Part shown: positions 24,341-37,700 of the stretch, piece by piece
Numbering within the stretch: position 1 is the stretch's first letter
Layout of the letters: every line of letters starts with the position of its first letter
The notes under the pieces: model-generated
What the model saw: only the letters and a program-made list of their open reading frames with translations
Told to the model about the DNA's origin: nothing
Database searches by the model: none
NCBI RefSeq assembly: GCF_964275005.1
Contig: NC_092698.1
Coordinates: 33,185,162-33,249,161, forward strand
Source: Diadema setosum
Lineage: Eukaryota; Echinodermata; Echinoidea; Diadematoida; Diadematidae
DNA: 64,000 bases
Reading direction: 5' to 3'
Translations under genes and position numbers: made by a program

Positions 24341-25615
24341 CTAGAAATGTCGCTATGGCGACTGATGCCTCCGCCATAATGCATGATTCTCCCAATAGGC
24401 GTATAGTACAATGTCTTCACAATGTGTGATCCATGACAGTTTCACATAACTGGCAAAATATTGAAATGACAGGTTTGTCAGAAATGTCTTGAACTGGGTT
24501 TGCTATAATTTTCTAAGAGTGCAGGTACACATATTTGGGGAATTTTGGGAAAGTTTATGCAATGAGTAATTTCCAAGGTACGAATAAAGAGTGTGATGAC
24601 GGTACAAAATAGATTTTTTTTTTTTTGGGGGGGGGGCATTGAAACCTGCCCTTTGACCCTTAACCTTTGACCTTCTGGCTGGAAATTTCCCGGAGAATCT
24701 CCATTAGGTAATGCATGTATTAAGTTTTGAAACTAATAATGCAAACATTGCATATACTAGTATATGAGGGAAATAGTAAAATTTTGAGGAGTTGACCTTG
24801 ACCTTTGACCCCTGACTATTGACCCATGACCCCTAAATTCCCTAGATAATCCCTGCCAGACAGTTCATGCATATGTACCAAGTTCCACGAAGATACATTG
24901 AAGCATTTGAGAGAAAAGTAATATTGCAACATTTTCACCTAACCTTTGACCTTTTGACCTTTGACCTTATGACATGAAACTCTCTCTGGAGAATCTTTAC
25001 GCAGTAGTACATGTCCACACCAAGTTTCAAGAAAATACCATCGGGCATTTCATAGATATGGGGGAAATTGCAACATTTGTAGTATTTGACCTTGACCTTT
25101 TGACCTTTGACCTCTTGCCAATGTCACTAAAATCTACTCAACTAATTGTCCCATCATACATCATCCTTGGACCAAGTTTGGTGAAAGCTGCTTCATCCAG
25201 TTTTGAGTTATCACGTAAACAGATAAATATTAAGATTTGACCTTGATCTTTGACCTTTGACCTCTGTCCGATTTCACTGAAAAACTAATCAAGTAATTGT
25301 CCCATCATACATCATCCTCCAACAAAGTTTGGTGAAATTTGCTCCATCCAGTCTTGAGTTATCGCGTAAACGGATACAATTTCATGATTTGACCTTGACC
25401 TTTGACCTTTGACCTTCAGCCGATTTCACCCAAAATCTAATCAAATAATTGCCCCATCATACTTCATACTTGGACCAAGTTTGGTAAAATTCCAGTAAAT
25501 ATTACTCAAGTTATCGCGTAAACGAAAGCGGACGGACGTACGTACGGACGTACGGACGGACGGACGGACAACCCGAAAACATAATGCCTCCGGCACCACT
25601 TCGTGGCGGAGGCAT
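24341..25615 (-). mobile_element. Helitron-like non-autonomous element, copy 1
   Basis: Read on the minus strand the element ends with the hairpin GTCGCCATAGCGAC followed by ATTTCTAG and then T: the hairpin-plus-CTRR end of Helitrons. The other end carries another stem-loop, ATGCCTCCGGCACCACTTCG closing with GGCGGAGGCAT. Inside are a CGGA/CGTA tetranucleotide run (25525-25570) and several blocks of TGACCTTTGACC. There is no coding capacity for Rep/helicase. A second, shorter copy lies at 38550-39549 in opposite orientation. Family assignment rests on the ends alone. Confidence 0.7.
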
Positions 25616-26435
25616 AAAAAGAGAGAAGGGGAAACTTCCCTAAAACCTGGATACTGTCTGATGGTGACATATTACCTCACACCTTTTGGGCGAGGTACAT
25701 TATTCGAGGTTAAACATCCCGTGTCTGCTAATCAATTTCTCTAACTAATCGAGTGTTTTAGGATCTCGCCGAAGGAATACGTGAACTTTGACCTTCCCGC
25801 TGCTTCTTGACAATGCTAACAGGGGCTAGTTTCCCCGTTGCACGGCAGCTTCTGGTGATTAATTATCCAATGGCAAATAAAAGTGCAATCATTGCTGTCT
25901 GCAGGCGCGAAGCTAGGGTCGTAACTGTCTAGTTTTTAAGAGCACATAATTTACCTGTAAGGTCACATACCATGTAACTATACGACAGTGCCAATTCTCA
26001 GCATGAGCTAGACACACATATACAGCCACATAATTTGTATATATATCTATGAGCCCCTCAAATAATTTCTGCCATTTAAGTTTGATATATCACATTTCGT
26101 ACTGTGCACTCTAAGAATGCATAATGTAAACAAGTGAGTCATTGTGAAAACAAAGAAAATTAATGAGGCTTTCTTATGGTGTCACATTTAAATGATTGCA
26201 TGAGGAATGTGACACATCTAACAGAAATTGCAGAGCTTTTCTGAGGGGTTTATGATTATATACATCTATAGCATTCTTTTACTTTGATTGAAAATGACAC
26301 ATCGACCGCTACGTGCTATGTTTGTATTTTTTGTATATATCTAAGCTGGACGTTCTGTATTATTATATTTTGTTGTATTTTATGTATTTCCCATCGAGAA
26401 ATACGAAAATAAGATTGAAATCGAAATTGAAATTG

Positions 26436-26481
<46 letters not shown>

Positions 26482-26826
26482 TATCATATCATATCATATC
26501 ATATCATATAAAACATAGAATATGCATGTATAGTAGTACTGTAGTAGTAGCAGAAGTGCAATATAAATGTTTATATATAATATGTTATATAGGAAGGAAG
26601 CATATACACAAACTTGCCCAGAGGTGACATTCAAAAGCATATGTGAATGATTATACAATACATGTTCTAGTATTGTGTAACATATAGGCATGCAGATCTT
26701 TCTCATTTTGTAACACATCTGGATATGCACGACTCAAAAAAGAAAACACACATACACACACGAACAATGAAGAAAAGGCACTTACAATGCTGTTGCCACA
26801 GGGGAGGAGATGGAATAAAAAGAAAA

Positions 26827-26875
<49 letters not shown>

Positions 26876-29069
26876 AAACCCATGACTTTCCTAACAATCA
26901 CAACAATGAGAGCCTTGACCTTTGACCCAAGAAACCACGAGCACTATCCCACACCCCCAGCACACCAAAGAAGAAGCGATCAACAGTCCACATAACATTA
27001 TTGGCGAGATACAATGTCGCCCTCTACTGGCAAATTGCGCGGGAGTTTTGTTTCTCAAAGTGCCCGTGATCTCCTCAAAATTATTTGCCAGCGCCACATT
27101 ATTTTCAGCAAAATATCAATATTTTGCTATTCTGCTTTGGAGCAGACTGTCCTACAGCTGATACAGCGCTAGAGCAAATTACTGTCATGGAAAGAATTTT
27201 ACATAACCTGAAAGACATTCCCGGATGATGCAATTTTGGTTGTCAAATAAATGAGCCAAAATGGTAAAATTGGAACAACATTATACTTAAAAGCAAGAGA
27301 TTATCAAGCAGAGGGGTAAAGACATGAGGTATGAGTTTTCTTCAATTTGTCTCCCTCTGTACAAATGAAATTTTGTAAGATCACAACTGCTGATCTACAT
27401 TTTTTGCAAACATGTCGGTGAAAGGGAGCTAGCGGGTTCGATTTTCGACTCTCCTTTCATTTCGCACATAAAATCTTATTGGAAAATTTGATCTTTTTTT
27501 TCTGAATCCCCTGTTTTCACTATCCAACTTCATGAAATTGCTGACAATGCAATTCTACATCCTATACATCTCGATTCCAGAGAAAATTATCTCCATCACA
27601 AGAAATTTTGAATGAGAAGAAAATAAATCGCGCACTTATTGTCCATAAAGCGCTGCACATTACACAAGAATGTAGGGATATGTATTTTCTTTTATGACAA
27701 ACGAACATTAATTTCCTCACTCCTTCACTGAATTTTTTCCTATTTTTACAAGTTTGAGTCGATTTTTTAGCGTCCTGTATTAAGTGCTGCAACTTGTGTT
27801 TCTTTATCAAAACTTTATTAAAGTGTGTCTATGTCAAGGTCATTACTTTCTTGCTTTTGCTATTTTTTTTTTCTGGTGGGGGACGCTGATATCATGCAAA
27901 TGAACATTCTTTAAGCACGATGCTAGCCATGCAAGGCATGACCACATGCCTTCAATTTCTTGTACGATATTACCTGTAAATGTTATAGAGCAGATAAATT
28001 ATAGAATCTTACACTGAGCATGACTTGTGTATGGATAGTAAGATACAAGAGCATAAGATTAACCGTTTATATGCTTTCAGTGCCGATTAGCACAGAAAAT
28101 CCTATATAGCATTATACACGCTGTCAAAAGTAATTTGCATAGAAAGGGTAAAGGCAACTTTGAGTGTGGTTAAAGAGTTCTGGAGGGAGAGAAAGCCAAA
28201 GCCTTATGTCATCCAGGAGGCATGGATTTATGCGGCTCCATCTTTGATAGCAGCAGAAGCTGTTTCTGAATTTGATGGTGGACCTGTGCACACAGCAATT
28301 TAGCAGCATGACGCATTAAAAGATAGAAAGTGGAGTTTTGCGTGCAAATTCTTGGCAACAGAATAGTAAAACTCTCATCTTTAAAGTCACTTTCAAGCCA
28401 CTAACTTACCCGCGTCCTCATTCCTTGACTCATTATACTACTGAGAAACTTTGAATTACCTTGATGTACTAGGATTTGGAGTATTGTAAGACCTCTTTCA
28501 ATGAGATGTATGATAAAAATGTGATGACTATGATAGACCATAGTGGTTCAATTATTAGCTAAATATCTTTGAGACTATAATCAATATAGTATCATTATTG
28601 CTATTGCAATTGTTGTTGTCTTCATCATAATCATTACCATTAGTGGTAGTAGTAATAGTATTGTAATAGTAGAATTACATTCTTGTATTTATCATCATCG
28701 TTGTCACCATCACTATACAATGACTTTTATTTTTAATGTAATGATTACAATTTGCAATCATATGACACTATAATAATATATAATAATATGACACTGATGT
28801 ATTTAAGTTGCAATTCGCTGACACTATTGCGTTCACTGCATTGCATTCCTAGCAGTACAAATGAATTGAATATGCTCAATTTATACTTAAACCTATCTTG
28901 AATGGAAGCTCATTGGAAAGTAATTGCTCAACACGTCATAAAGCAGAAGCATTTTGTGTTAGCGAGATTGTTGTCATCTTCATGCAACGACCCCAAACAT
29001 GACCTTGATACACGTGTTTTCTTAATGAATGTTAGTCACAAAACAAATCCCCGCTCATTAATCCCATCT
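25616..29069. other. Non-coding stretch upstream of SPMIP4
   Basis: Compound repeats at 26405-26512 (GAAATT, then TA, then ATCAT) and TA at 26830-26873. 28600-28700 has scattered TAG/CAT triplets. No gene supported in the remaining unique sequence. Confidence 0.6.
26438..26512. repeat. TA and ATCAT microsatellites
   Basis: (TA)n at about 26438-26478, immediately followed by seven units of ATCAT. Confidence 0.95.
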
Positions 29070-30035
29070 CTATAACGACGGCCTCGGAGGTACACACTTC
29101 CTATCTTGTCTACCCTTTCACGCAGTTCCGCATCAGCGAATCACCTTTTATCTCTTCATTTAATGTTTTCCAACCCAGCAACTTCAATCAATAGACTGCG
29201 TTCGATCGCCGCGCCAATGCATGGCGTTTCCACTATGTGAACGACACACGCAGTTCATCGCATCGCTCCCCGCAAGGCGTCTTGTTACCCTGGTGACGAG
29301 GGTTCCCGTATGTTTAGAACCTGAACTCGGCAATCCCCCACCGAGGTGTGTGTATACTTCTCGCTCAATCCGTTACACAGACAGGTGTACTCCACGCGCG
29401 CCGCATCACATGGTGATACAATTCGGTTTAGGTGTGTTGTCTGTCTGCACTTGGAAGTAACCATACCGATGTAGCACGGCAAGGCCATGTCTATGACAGA
29501 CGACAATTTCACCGGTTGACAGAACTGTTGGATCTAAGGTGTTACAGTTTCACATCTTCGGATTTATATCTGTCTGTGCCTTATTCCAGTATCGGCGAAG
29601 GAATTTTCATCTCCTCCCCAAAGAGATGTATTAATGATTGATGTGGTTTCGGATTACTTCGCATTATTTCGTGGGATCACTGGATTGCAATTGCCATATC
29701 TTGCAAACGGAGTTCATCTCTGGACCATTGCACTGATCATTAGTGGGGAAAGCTTTTAAATTCATTTTTTTTTCTTTTCACTGTAGCAATTCATCAATTC
29801 CAATTAAATCCTCTTTCCATCGTCAGATTTGGAAACCTGTTTTCGTGCCTTGCCGATTTGTGAATGCTGTAAGTCGGGTTCGGGATCCAACTAATCTCTG
29901 GAGCCCTGACGATATGGCATAAGTCTACTCATAGCTGTCTCTGCTATTAGAGTACTCTCAAAAAGGCGAGCGTAGTGACAATTAGTAGATAACGAAATAT
30001 CATTTGAGAAAGTGACTAATTACACGGAACTGAAA
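29070..30035 (+). promoter_or_regulatory. SPMIP4: SPMIP4 upstream / promoter-like region
   Basis: Richer in CG than the surrounding AT-rich DNA, especially 29070-29560, and directly upstream of the start codon. Carries an X-box-like inverted repeat, GTTACCCTGGTGAC, at 29284-29297, the type of site bound by RFX factors in ciliary gene promoters (two departures from GTHNYYATRRNAAC). No clear TATA box; the transcription start and any 5' UTR intron are not resolved. Open frames in this block are not convincing as genes. Confidence 0.45.
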
Positions 30036-30205
30036 ATGGCCACCGCCGCGATAAGCATGACGAACCCAGCCTCCGCGGGCCCGCTGGGGCTATCCCACTA
30101 CTACCGGGAAGCGCAGGGACTCGATACCCTCTCAAGGAAGTTTCAATCCAGCGAGCTCTTTTCACCCTTCCAAGTACCACAAAGATCGACCGTATCTAGC
30201 AGCAG
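30036..30205 (+). CDS. SPMIP4: SPMIP4 exon 1 (start codon)
   Basis: Encodes residues 1-56 plus two bases of codon 57 and ends at AG|GTAAG (phase 2). The segment around FQSSELFSPFQ aligns with the N-terminal NTFYSNELHNPLQ region of human SPMIP4 as I recall it. The start is the ATG at 30036; the open frame runs a little further upstream but without another ATG. The exon probably includes 5' UTR to the left. Confidence 0.88.
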
Positions 30206-33200
30206 GTAAGAAAAATATACCATAAATCCATCCCATACCTTCAATATAGCATTGTCACTATAACAGACGCACTCAAGAGTCTCAAATGCAATCCGCCATT
30301 TCGTGGCGGTATTTCCACTATTACATATTATTTTTGATCGATCGTCTGCTTGGCGTGACGATGGCATGGATACGTACATGAATTGTCATGCTGAGAGTAG
30401 CTGGTGCTATTGTTGACAGCGAGAGAAAAAAAAAATGTTTGAGTGATCTGCCTTTTATCTATTTTCATCGCTGTTGACAGATGTGAGTCATTTTTACAGT
30501 GTTTACACTCAATTTTCTCATAGAGGAAAAAAAAAAACACGATTCAAATTTATTGCCACAATTTGTGTATTGGCGTAAACGTAGAGCAAAACGATCTTAT
30601 CGCAACAGGTTGCTACATGTACAGTTGTTGTTGTTGAGTTTTTTTTTGGCGCTTTTCAGTCAGACTTGACTATTTGCGCCACAGCTAATGAATGAATCTG
30701 AAGTTGTACCCATAAGATTAAACAGAAAACTAAGCGGATATTCCTACTGGATCATTCTACACATAAGCGCTGCTTTTTCGATTATGCCAGGGCCAATATA
30801 GTAATCGCATGATTATTTTTCATACGAGAAAAAAAAAACTGTCCCTGTATTTCATTTGAGAATGATCTGAAAGTATCAATGTGGCATTTAAAGTTCTTCA
30901 AAGGAAGCTGTTCACAACAATAATTAATATTCTAAATGACTAAAATTCAGGAAACAGTTATAGGAACAAATTTCAAATTGAACGATGTTTACATCCAGGA
31001 CAAGAAAAGATAGACTACCACATTTGACTTATATAATTCAATAATATTATGTACAGTGCAATACTTGTTGAAAAAGCAATTATGTATTTAAGATGATACG
31101 GTTACGTGGGATGTTATGATGCTGGTTTGCTATGTAATGTACATCATACAATGTAGTTTCAGTTGTTGATTGCCTTGGTTTTGCGTCTTACTCATTATTT
31201 GATTCGACAGAAAATAAGCGTATTCGTAAATTAAATTTTCATAGCATTTTGCATGGACTTTACCACTGAAATATGTTACCTTTGATAACCTCTAGGAATA
31301 CATCGTTTATATAGCAATTCGAGGCGTTGAGTCTGAGACGAATAGCTGTCCATTTCGTACATTTTTTTAAATACCTTTTTATACATTCACCCTTGTATTG
31401 CAAATACATTCAACATCAACATATACTCTATTTGTATAACCACGTGACTCGGAAATTTCTTAATGCACTTGTAGTCAATCAATGAATTATACACCAAGTA
31501 ATGGAAAGTTATTGTATGTCTGTTATTTCCTGTCCAATCATAACGATACATGTACTATATATTGTATGGCCACACATTGATAATTCCGACAATTTATAGC
31601 ATTATGTGTCTAGTATGTGCACAGAGTATGTGTTGAAGAGAGAAGTCCTGTTGTATAACCGCATACACAATACAGAAACAGTCATCAGCTCCGATCGGCT
31701 TTATTTTTTTTTTCGCAATCTATTATTAATATGATACTGTGAAAAGCCATAAAGTCACTATATCATGGGAACCGCATACACCGCTTGCCACGATCCGGTT
31801 ACGCCAAGGATACGATCAGTCAGGCATGGTTGTTGTGTTGGCTCTACCATGGATGGGTTGTCATGGCAATACGCTCTATGACAGAATGAAGGATGGGTTA
31901 CAATTTCGACTCATAACTAATTGAAACCGTCTCTAGTGTAGTTTGGAAGGCACAGAATATATAGAGATTTTGCAAGACCTGAACAATCATTTCTAATTAA
32001 ATGAGATATGTGGCTTGGAATATGATTATGCACCCCCCCCCCCTCCACACACACAAATATTCACACACACTTACAGAATGATGCATTTTAAGCACAACTA
32101 CAACTTGAATCATAAACTTTGGTAATTCATGACAGTGATTATTGTCACACTATTGATTGTTCATGCCAGACAAATTTTCGGATTATCAAAAAAAAAAAAA
32201 AAATAAATAAATAAAATAAAATGCATGCACAAGATTGTTGAGTAGCTTACTTTTTATCCGGTATATTTTTTTTTCATCAGTGCTAAACGCTATCCCATGA
32301 TATCAAGAACTGTACGTACATGTACATAATGATACAGACGTTGATCAAACAGTTCATAATATATACATGTATCTATATAGAAATATAGATATATATACAT
32401 ACATATTCTGAGTTTGATCAGAATACAATCAGCTGGATGACATCTTTGGTTATGTTCTTGGAGGAGATAGTTTGTGTCTTGAGAGCACCACAAAGGAGCT
32501 GAACTCTGTGTCTTCATTTACTGCTGCATGAAACAAGGCAAAAGTCTGTGTCTTGGGAAAATGATTAGACTTGACTAAAATATATTGATTATTTTTACGT
32601 CTAACAACTCAATATGACATGCAGTTTTCATAGTTAATTGATTCAAGGGCACTCGCTAGATTCAAAGGTCAGGCTAATTAGCTAAAATGAGTTTATCTTT
32701 CTTTACATTTCATTTGCCATCACTCATTTGATTCGGAAGATACCCGTCAATCTTTAAAGACAATTATACATTCATGAAATTGCAAATTCTTTAAGTAGTT
32801 CAAGAAGGACGCAATTGTTTTAATTTATACTGTATGTGATGTGTATCTTTAATGGCTGTAATGTTCTAGTTTACACAATCCTGTAAAGCTCTCGTTGATA
32901 TGAAAAAAAAGCGTTTTTTAACGCATTTGCTCAATTTGCAATTTGCAAATCACTTGATTAACTGTCATGAATATAGGTTCGATGCCTGTATGTGATCTCT
33001 TAAATCAATTTATCGAAGGTTCTGCCATTGCAATGATTTGTTTGTTTCATTATTGTTCAATGTTATGGCACTATCCGATCGATGACAAAATCAATGCAAT
33101 CTCGTTTGTTTCGCAGTTCAGCGTAGACGTTTGTATACGTAGGGTTCACAGCCATCGAAATTGCAGTATTAGCTTTTCCTTTTTTTTCCGGTAAGCAATG

Positions 33201-34742
33201 TCCCCGAAAAAAAAATAAAAAAAAAACTTCTGAGGATCACTTGTTTGAACTGTTCCTTGAATATCAGTTTCACTGTAATAACCTATAGTGATGAACTTGA
33301 ACGCTAATGATGGAGTACATATCAGTTCTTGAATATTTCAGAACGGTCATAAAGCGCATACTGTTTCTTATGATTTTGTACATGTAAGCTTTGTAATGGA
33401 TTTCGAGTTGTAAACGATATTCTTCCTTGCACCGTTTGAAATTGCGGATGTCTACTACTATTACATTTCGAAGTAAAATGAGAAAAATTGTCGACTGATA
33501 CGACACCACATCAATCAAAAAGTGGACATCGTATGGAAGCACAGCTGAAGGCTGGCAAATGCAAGGTTGTGCAAAAAAAAAAAGAAAAAAAAAGAAGAAA
33601 TGGAGATGGAAATGTCTTCAGGACAGCTTCTGTTTTAGGGACTGTCCTCTGTTTCTGTTTGTTGAGGGATGAGCAGCACAGCTACAGTGTAGGTTGCCTT
33701 AGCGATTCCAAAGTTGTTCGGTGGAGATTTTCAAGAGGAGCATCATCTGCATCTTGTCGTCCAAATAAGACCGTTTGTTCGGAGACAAAGAAATTCAAAT
33801 ATTGGTTTTTGATCCCTCAGGGGTAAGGTAAATATAAACATTAGATAATCACTTTCTTGTGTCCAAGACATCTCTATCGCTTAAGCTGGGTTCTGGATGT
33901 ATCCTCCTGTAATGTTCACTTGCGACGAAGAGATCGATGAAGTGCTCTTAGCAAGGTTACAAAGCGATTTATGGTCGAAAGCAAATAAGGAGGGATCACA
34001 AAGACTCGATGACACAAATAATGGAATTCGAGTATGTCTGGTAGTTTTACAGTGGCGGTGCTAAGAGTGCAAATGCAGTCTGTTTGCTCAGCAAAATCAA
34101 GCTGCATCCAAAAACATGACTGGTCTTACAACATCAATGACGGTATCAAAAGTCAATAGTTCAGACAGTCTGACGAAAATAACATCATATTGTATTTACT
34201 TTTTCCAATTGCTCTTCAAGAAAGTTAGAATTGGCTTAAAGCTGGTTGAGAATGTTTATCCCCGAAAGAAATGCAATACATTACACACATACAAATTGTG
34301 TTTGTTTATTCAGAAAACATAAAACAAGGTATACTGATGCTATCGACAGCATCAACAAGTACACTATTGTATTATAAAGTGACAGTCAAAAATGACATCA
34401 GTAATATACATGTAGGGTCGACAATCATTCACAAGCTTTGATCCATCGTCAGACTCGGGTGACGATCTCTCCAGCGTCTGGATGTTATAACGTCGGGCTG
34501 ACTGATCTCGAAGAAATTTCTAGTGCCGTGCTATACATTGGCATCCTCACAAATTTCATCTTTTATTTTCATCATTGAGCTTAGCCGGGATATACCAACA
34601 CCAGTACAAACTATTTGGAGGATGACTACCATTACATGCCCTTTATATACGGTGTCAAATAAAAAAAAAATGACAAGGTGCAGCATTATACACTAATGAG
34701 TGTGCCTCATTAACAAAAGTAAACACAGAATATTAAAAAAAA

Positions 34743-34778
<36 letters not shown>

Positions 34779-37700
34779 ACAAAGAGCGTGAAGAGGGCCT
34801 GGCACAAAGGAAATATTAACAGCAATGAATAAAACAAATGTGAGCATTGGAATGTCTTAGTTTTACTAACATACATATTATGTCTATAATTTCATGACTG
34901 TAGGATGAAGACATATTCTCCTCAGTGATGTTTATCAATAAAGAGGATAGTGTCACATAATACAAAAGAAAATGTAACTGTACTGTTTACAGGTTATACG
35001 CAACTATGTGTGATGGTTGGTAAACCTCGGAACAAGATGCGGTGGGGTTCTAGATACTACGCCTGTTTAGCATTGCTAAGATCGTCTTCTTGATTTGTTA
35101 CCCTGTAGATATTCTTCAGATTGTCTGTGCAAGTGCCACATTTATAGACAGCTCTGCTTACAAGACTCTAACAAGTCGACTTTAAGCCTCTCACGAAGGC
35201 AAAACACCCCTCTTTTGTCCCAACTCTCGATTCAAAAGGATGATGCCTTACAAAAAAATCCGCCACAGGCGTTTGCTCCGAGTTCTTTTCAGCTGCTTCA
35301 ATGGATACTCTTCGTGGTATGAGACTGGCCTTAGAACCCTCACACTCTTTGTCTTTTAAGATGGAAATAAAAAGGCTAACGCTATCCCTAGCAGAAAAGA
35401 GTAATCTCACTTTGAGAAGTAAATAGGGTTGTAAACACAAGCTGTAATAATATGGCTTGACCACATATGAGGAGTCAACGTGATGCTTTTATACAATGCT
35501 GTACATGCCACACGGAATACAGTATCGGCACAGTGCATGGAAAGATTCTGGATTACAATTTATAGAAGTTTACAGCTGCATACATGTTGCTATATTCTTC
35601 CGTCATAAATATGTGATGAGTGATTCCTTTCTTGATCTATGCCTAGGAAAGTGAAGGTTATCCCGGCCAAATAAAACGATACATATGGGAGGGGGTCATA
35701 CATCTTAAACGAGTATACTCTCAAAATCCATTTGAATAACGACCGAATTTATATTATCTATTCTTTGTCCATAAAAGGTAAATCAGATGCCGGCATAATT
35801 CGTCGTCAAAGGAGAATATTGTGACAGCCAGGATAAAAAAAAAAAATGAGTATCTATCATCAGAAAAACAACGAACCATGACATCACAAGATTTGATGAA
35901 TTCGTAAAATTGTAGAAGGTTATTGTTGCCACAGTCAATTTGACATTCGCAAAGTAGAGTATAGTTAAGTACTGCCTGGTTTGCACTGGAAAACTTTAAA
36001 TTACTTTGAAAAGAAAATTCCTTCTGCTTCATATCTTAATGCGCGTTTATACAAACTTAAATACATTGTTATATATACATGTATTTGCTACTTAGCTATT
36101 GTACTTCTATTGTATAAGTCGCTTTGAGTATCGTAACTGTTCAAGGCCTGTATCGACAACAACAGTGAACTTGAGTTTTGTGTTGAAGCTTGATGCATAC
36201 TTGAACTTTGGACATAGATACGAATAGCCGGAGTGACCGTTCATTTCAATTAACGTAATTTGATCGGACAATTTGATAGTAACCACGGGTGAAACTGAAG
36301 GGTATTTGTCTAAAAAGAGTAAATATAGTAATGGATGATGAGGAACTGAGGGTATGTCTTGCAATAAAGCATGAGTGTGCGTTTCATACACTGCTACACC
36401 TCCTGGAAAGGTGAAGGAAAGGGAAAATATAGAGAAAAAGATAATGATCATTAGAAAGGCAAGAAATACAAGTGAAGGACTGAACTGGGGATATATGGAT
36501 CATGAAATCATCAGCATGTAAACAAACGACAAAGACGTCTAAATTGTTCAGCAAAGCCAGCAAGCTTGACACTGTAATTATGCATGTGGCAGATTGTTCC
36601 ATAAGTCAGGTGCAGCTGTAACATTGAATGTTAATTGAAGTGGTAGTGTATACTGCAGTATATTCCTTTCAAAACACAAAAGGACGTTGTGTTCAATGCA
36701 CTCAAACGCAAATACCAGTATGAGCAAAATCAATTGTGACTTGTTACTGTAATCATGTTATATGATTAACATCTCAAATATTTCTCTTTTTCGAATGAAC
36801 ATCTATGATGGACTCATGACCCACTTACCACCAAAGGTATAGTAACTTGGAGCAGTAACATCTACCACAGAGGCAAATCAAAATCCATACAGCTGATTGC
36901 ATGTTCTCCTGACACGTAAATGTATTGTTTCGTCAGTTACAGTATTTGTGTCACAGTTTGTGCATGTACTATATCAGGGAGGTGAGGTCACCTCCCTGGT
37001 TTGATCCTGGTCACTATACTTATATTCAAACCTACACTTGAAACGGCTTCTTATTCCGTAGGCAGTATTCAAGTCAGGCAGCTACTTTTTGTGTTGACAT
37101 ATTGCCTACAAGTATCGGTTATGCAACGTTTTAAAGGTACAGTAGATGAAATCTAATCTCGGAGGAAACAAAATGAGAAATTTCAGTGTTTGTAGTTGTT
37201 TTTATTGTTGTTGTTGCTGCTACTGCTGTTGCTGTTGTTTTTTTATTTACAAAATTTGTACAAGAGAGAATGTATACTCAGAAATATTAGCCGTTTGATA
37301 ATTATGTTCTGTTTCATTTATCTGTGGTCATAGCTGCATAGTGTATGAAAGGATAAAGGAAAACATTCAATTTAAACTTCACGTTGACGTACATGTACAT
37401 AAATTACTACCATCCTCTCCATGAATAGATACCAACACTATCGAGATGCTCTGGAAAAACATCCACGTGTACCTTGGGGCACCGCCCGCGAGTACGCGGG
37501 GGAGGGACCGATCAATCTCCCTGACGACCACAGACCGAAGAGTGAACCGCCCCCAGCGGTGGAAAAGGGACATCGTCACTTCGGCTCGGGAGCCAATCCA
37601 TATCCAAGGTATGATTTGATGGGGCTGTTCTGATCATGGCCTTTTTTGATCTGTGATGATCCACTGGAAAATATTTTTCAAACAAGGAAATCAAAACTCG

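Larger units (their letters stand above)
30206..37428 (+). other. SPMIP4: SPMIP4 intron 1
   Basis: 7.2-kb intron. Contains an X-box-like motif (31857-31870), poly-A/TAAA run (32185-32220), (CA)n at 34741-34777, and a perfect 11-bp inverted repeat at 36975-36998. The open frame 35168-35464 on the minus strand looks somewhat protein-like but has no splice support. Confidence 0.8.

Noticed and set aside
27430-27460. GCGGGTTCGATTTTCG resembling a tRNA B box
   Set aside because: No A box or cloverleaf in range; a chance match.
35168-35464. 98-codon minus-strand frame with a fairly protein-like middle
   Set aside because: Lies in SPMIP4 intron 1 with no acceptor or donor pair and no recognised family.
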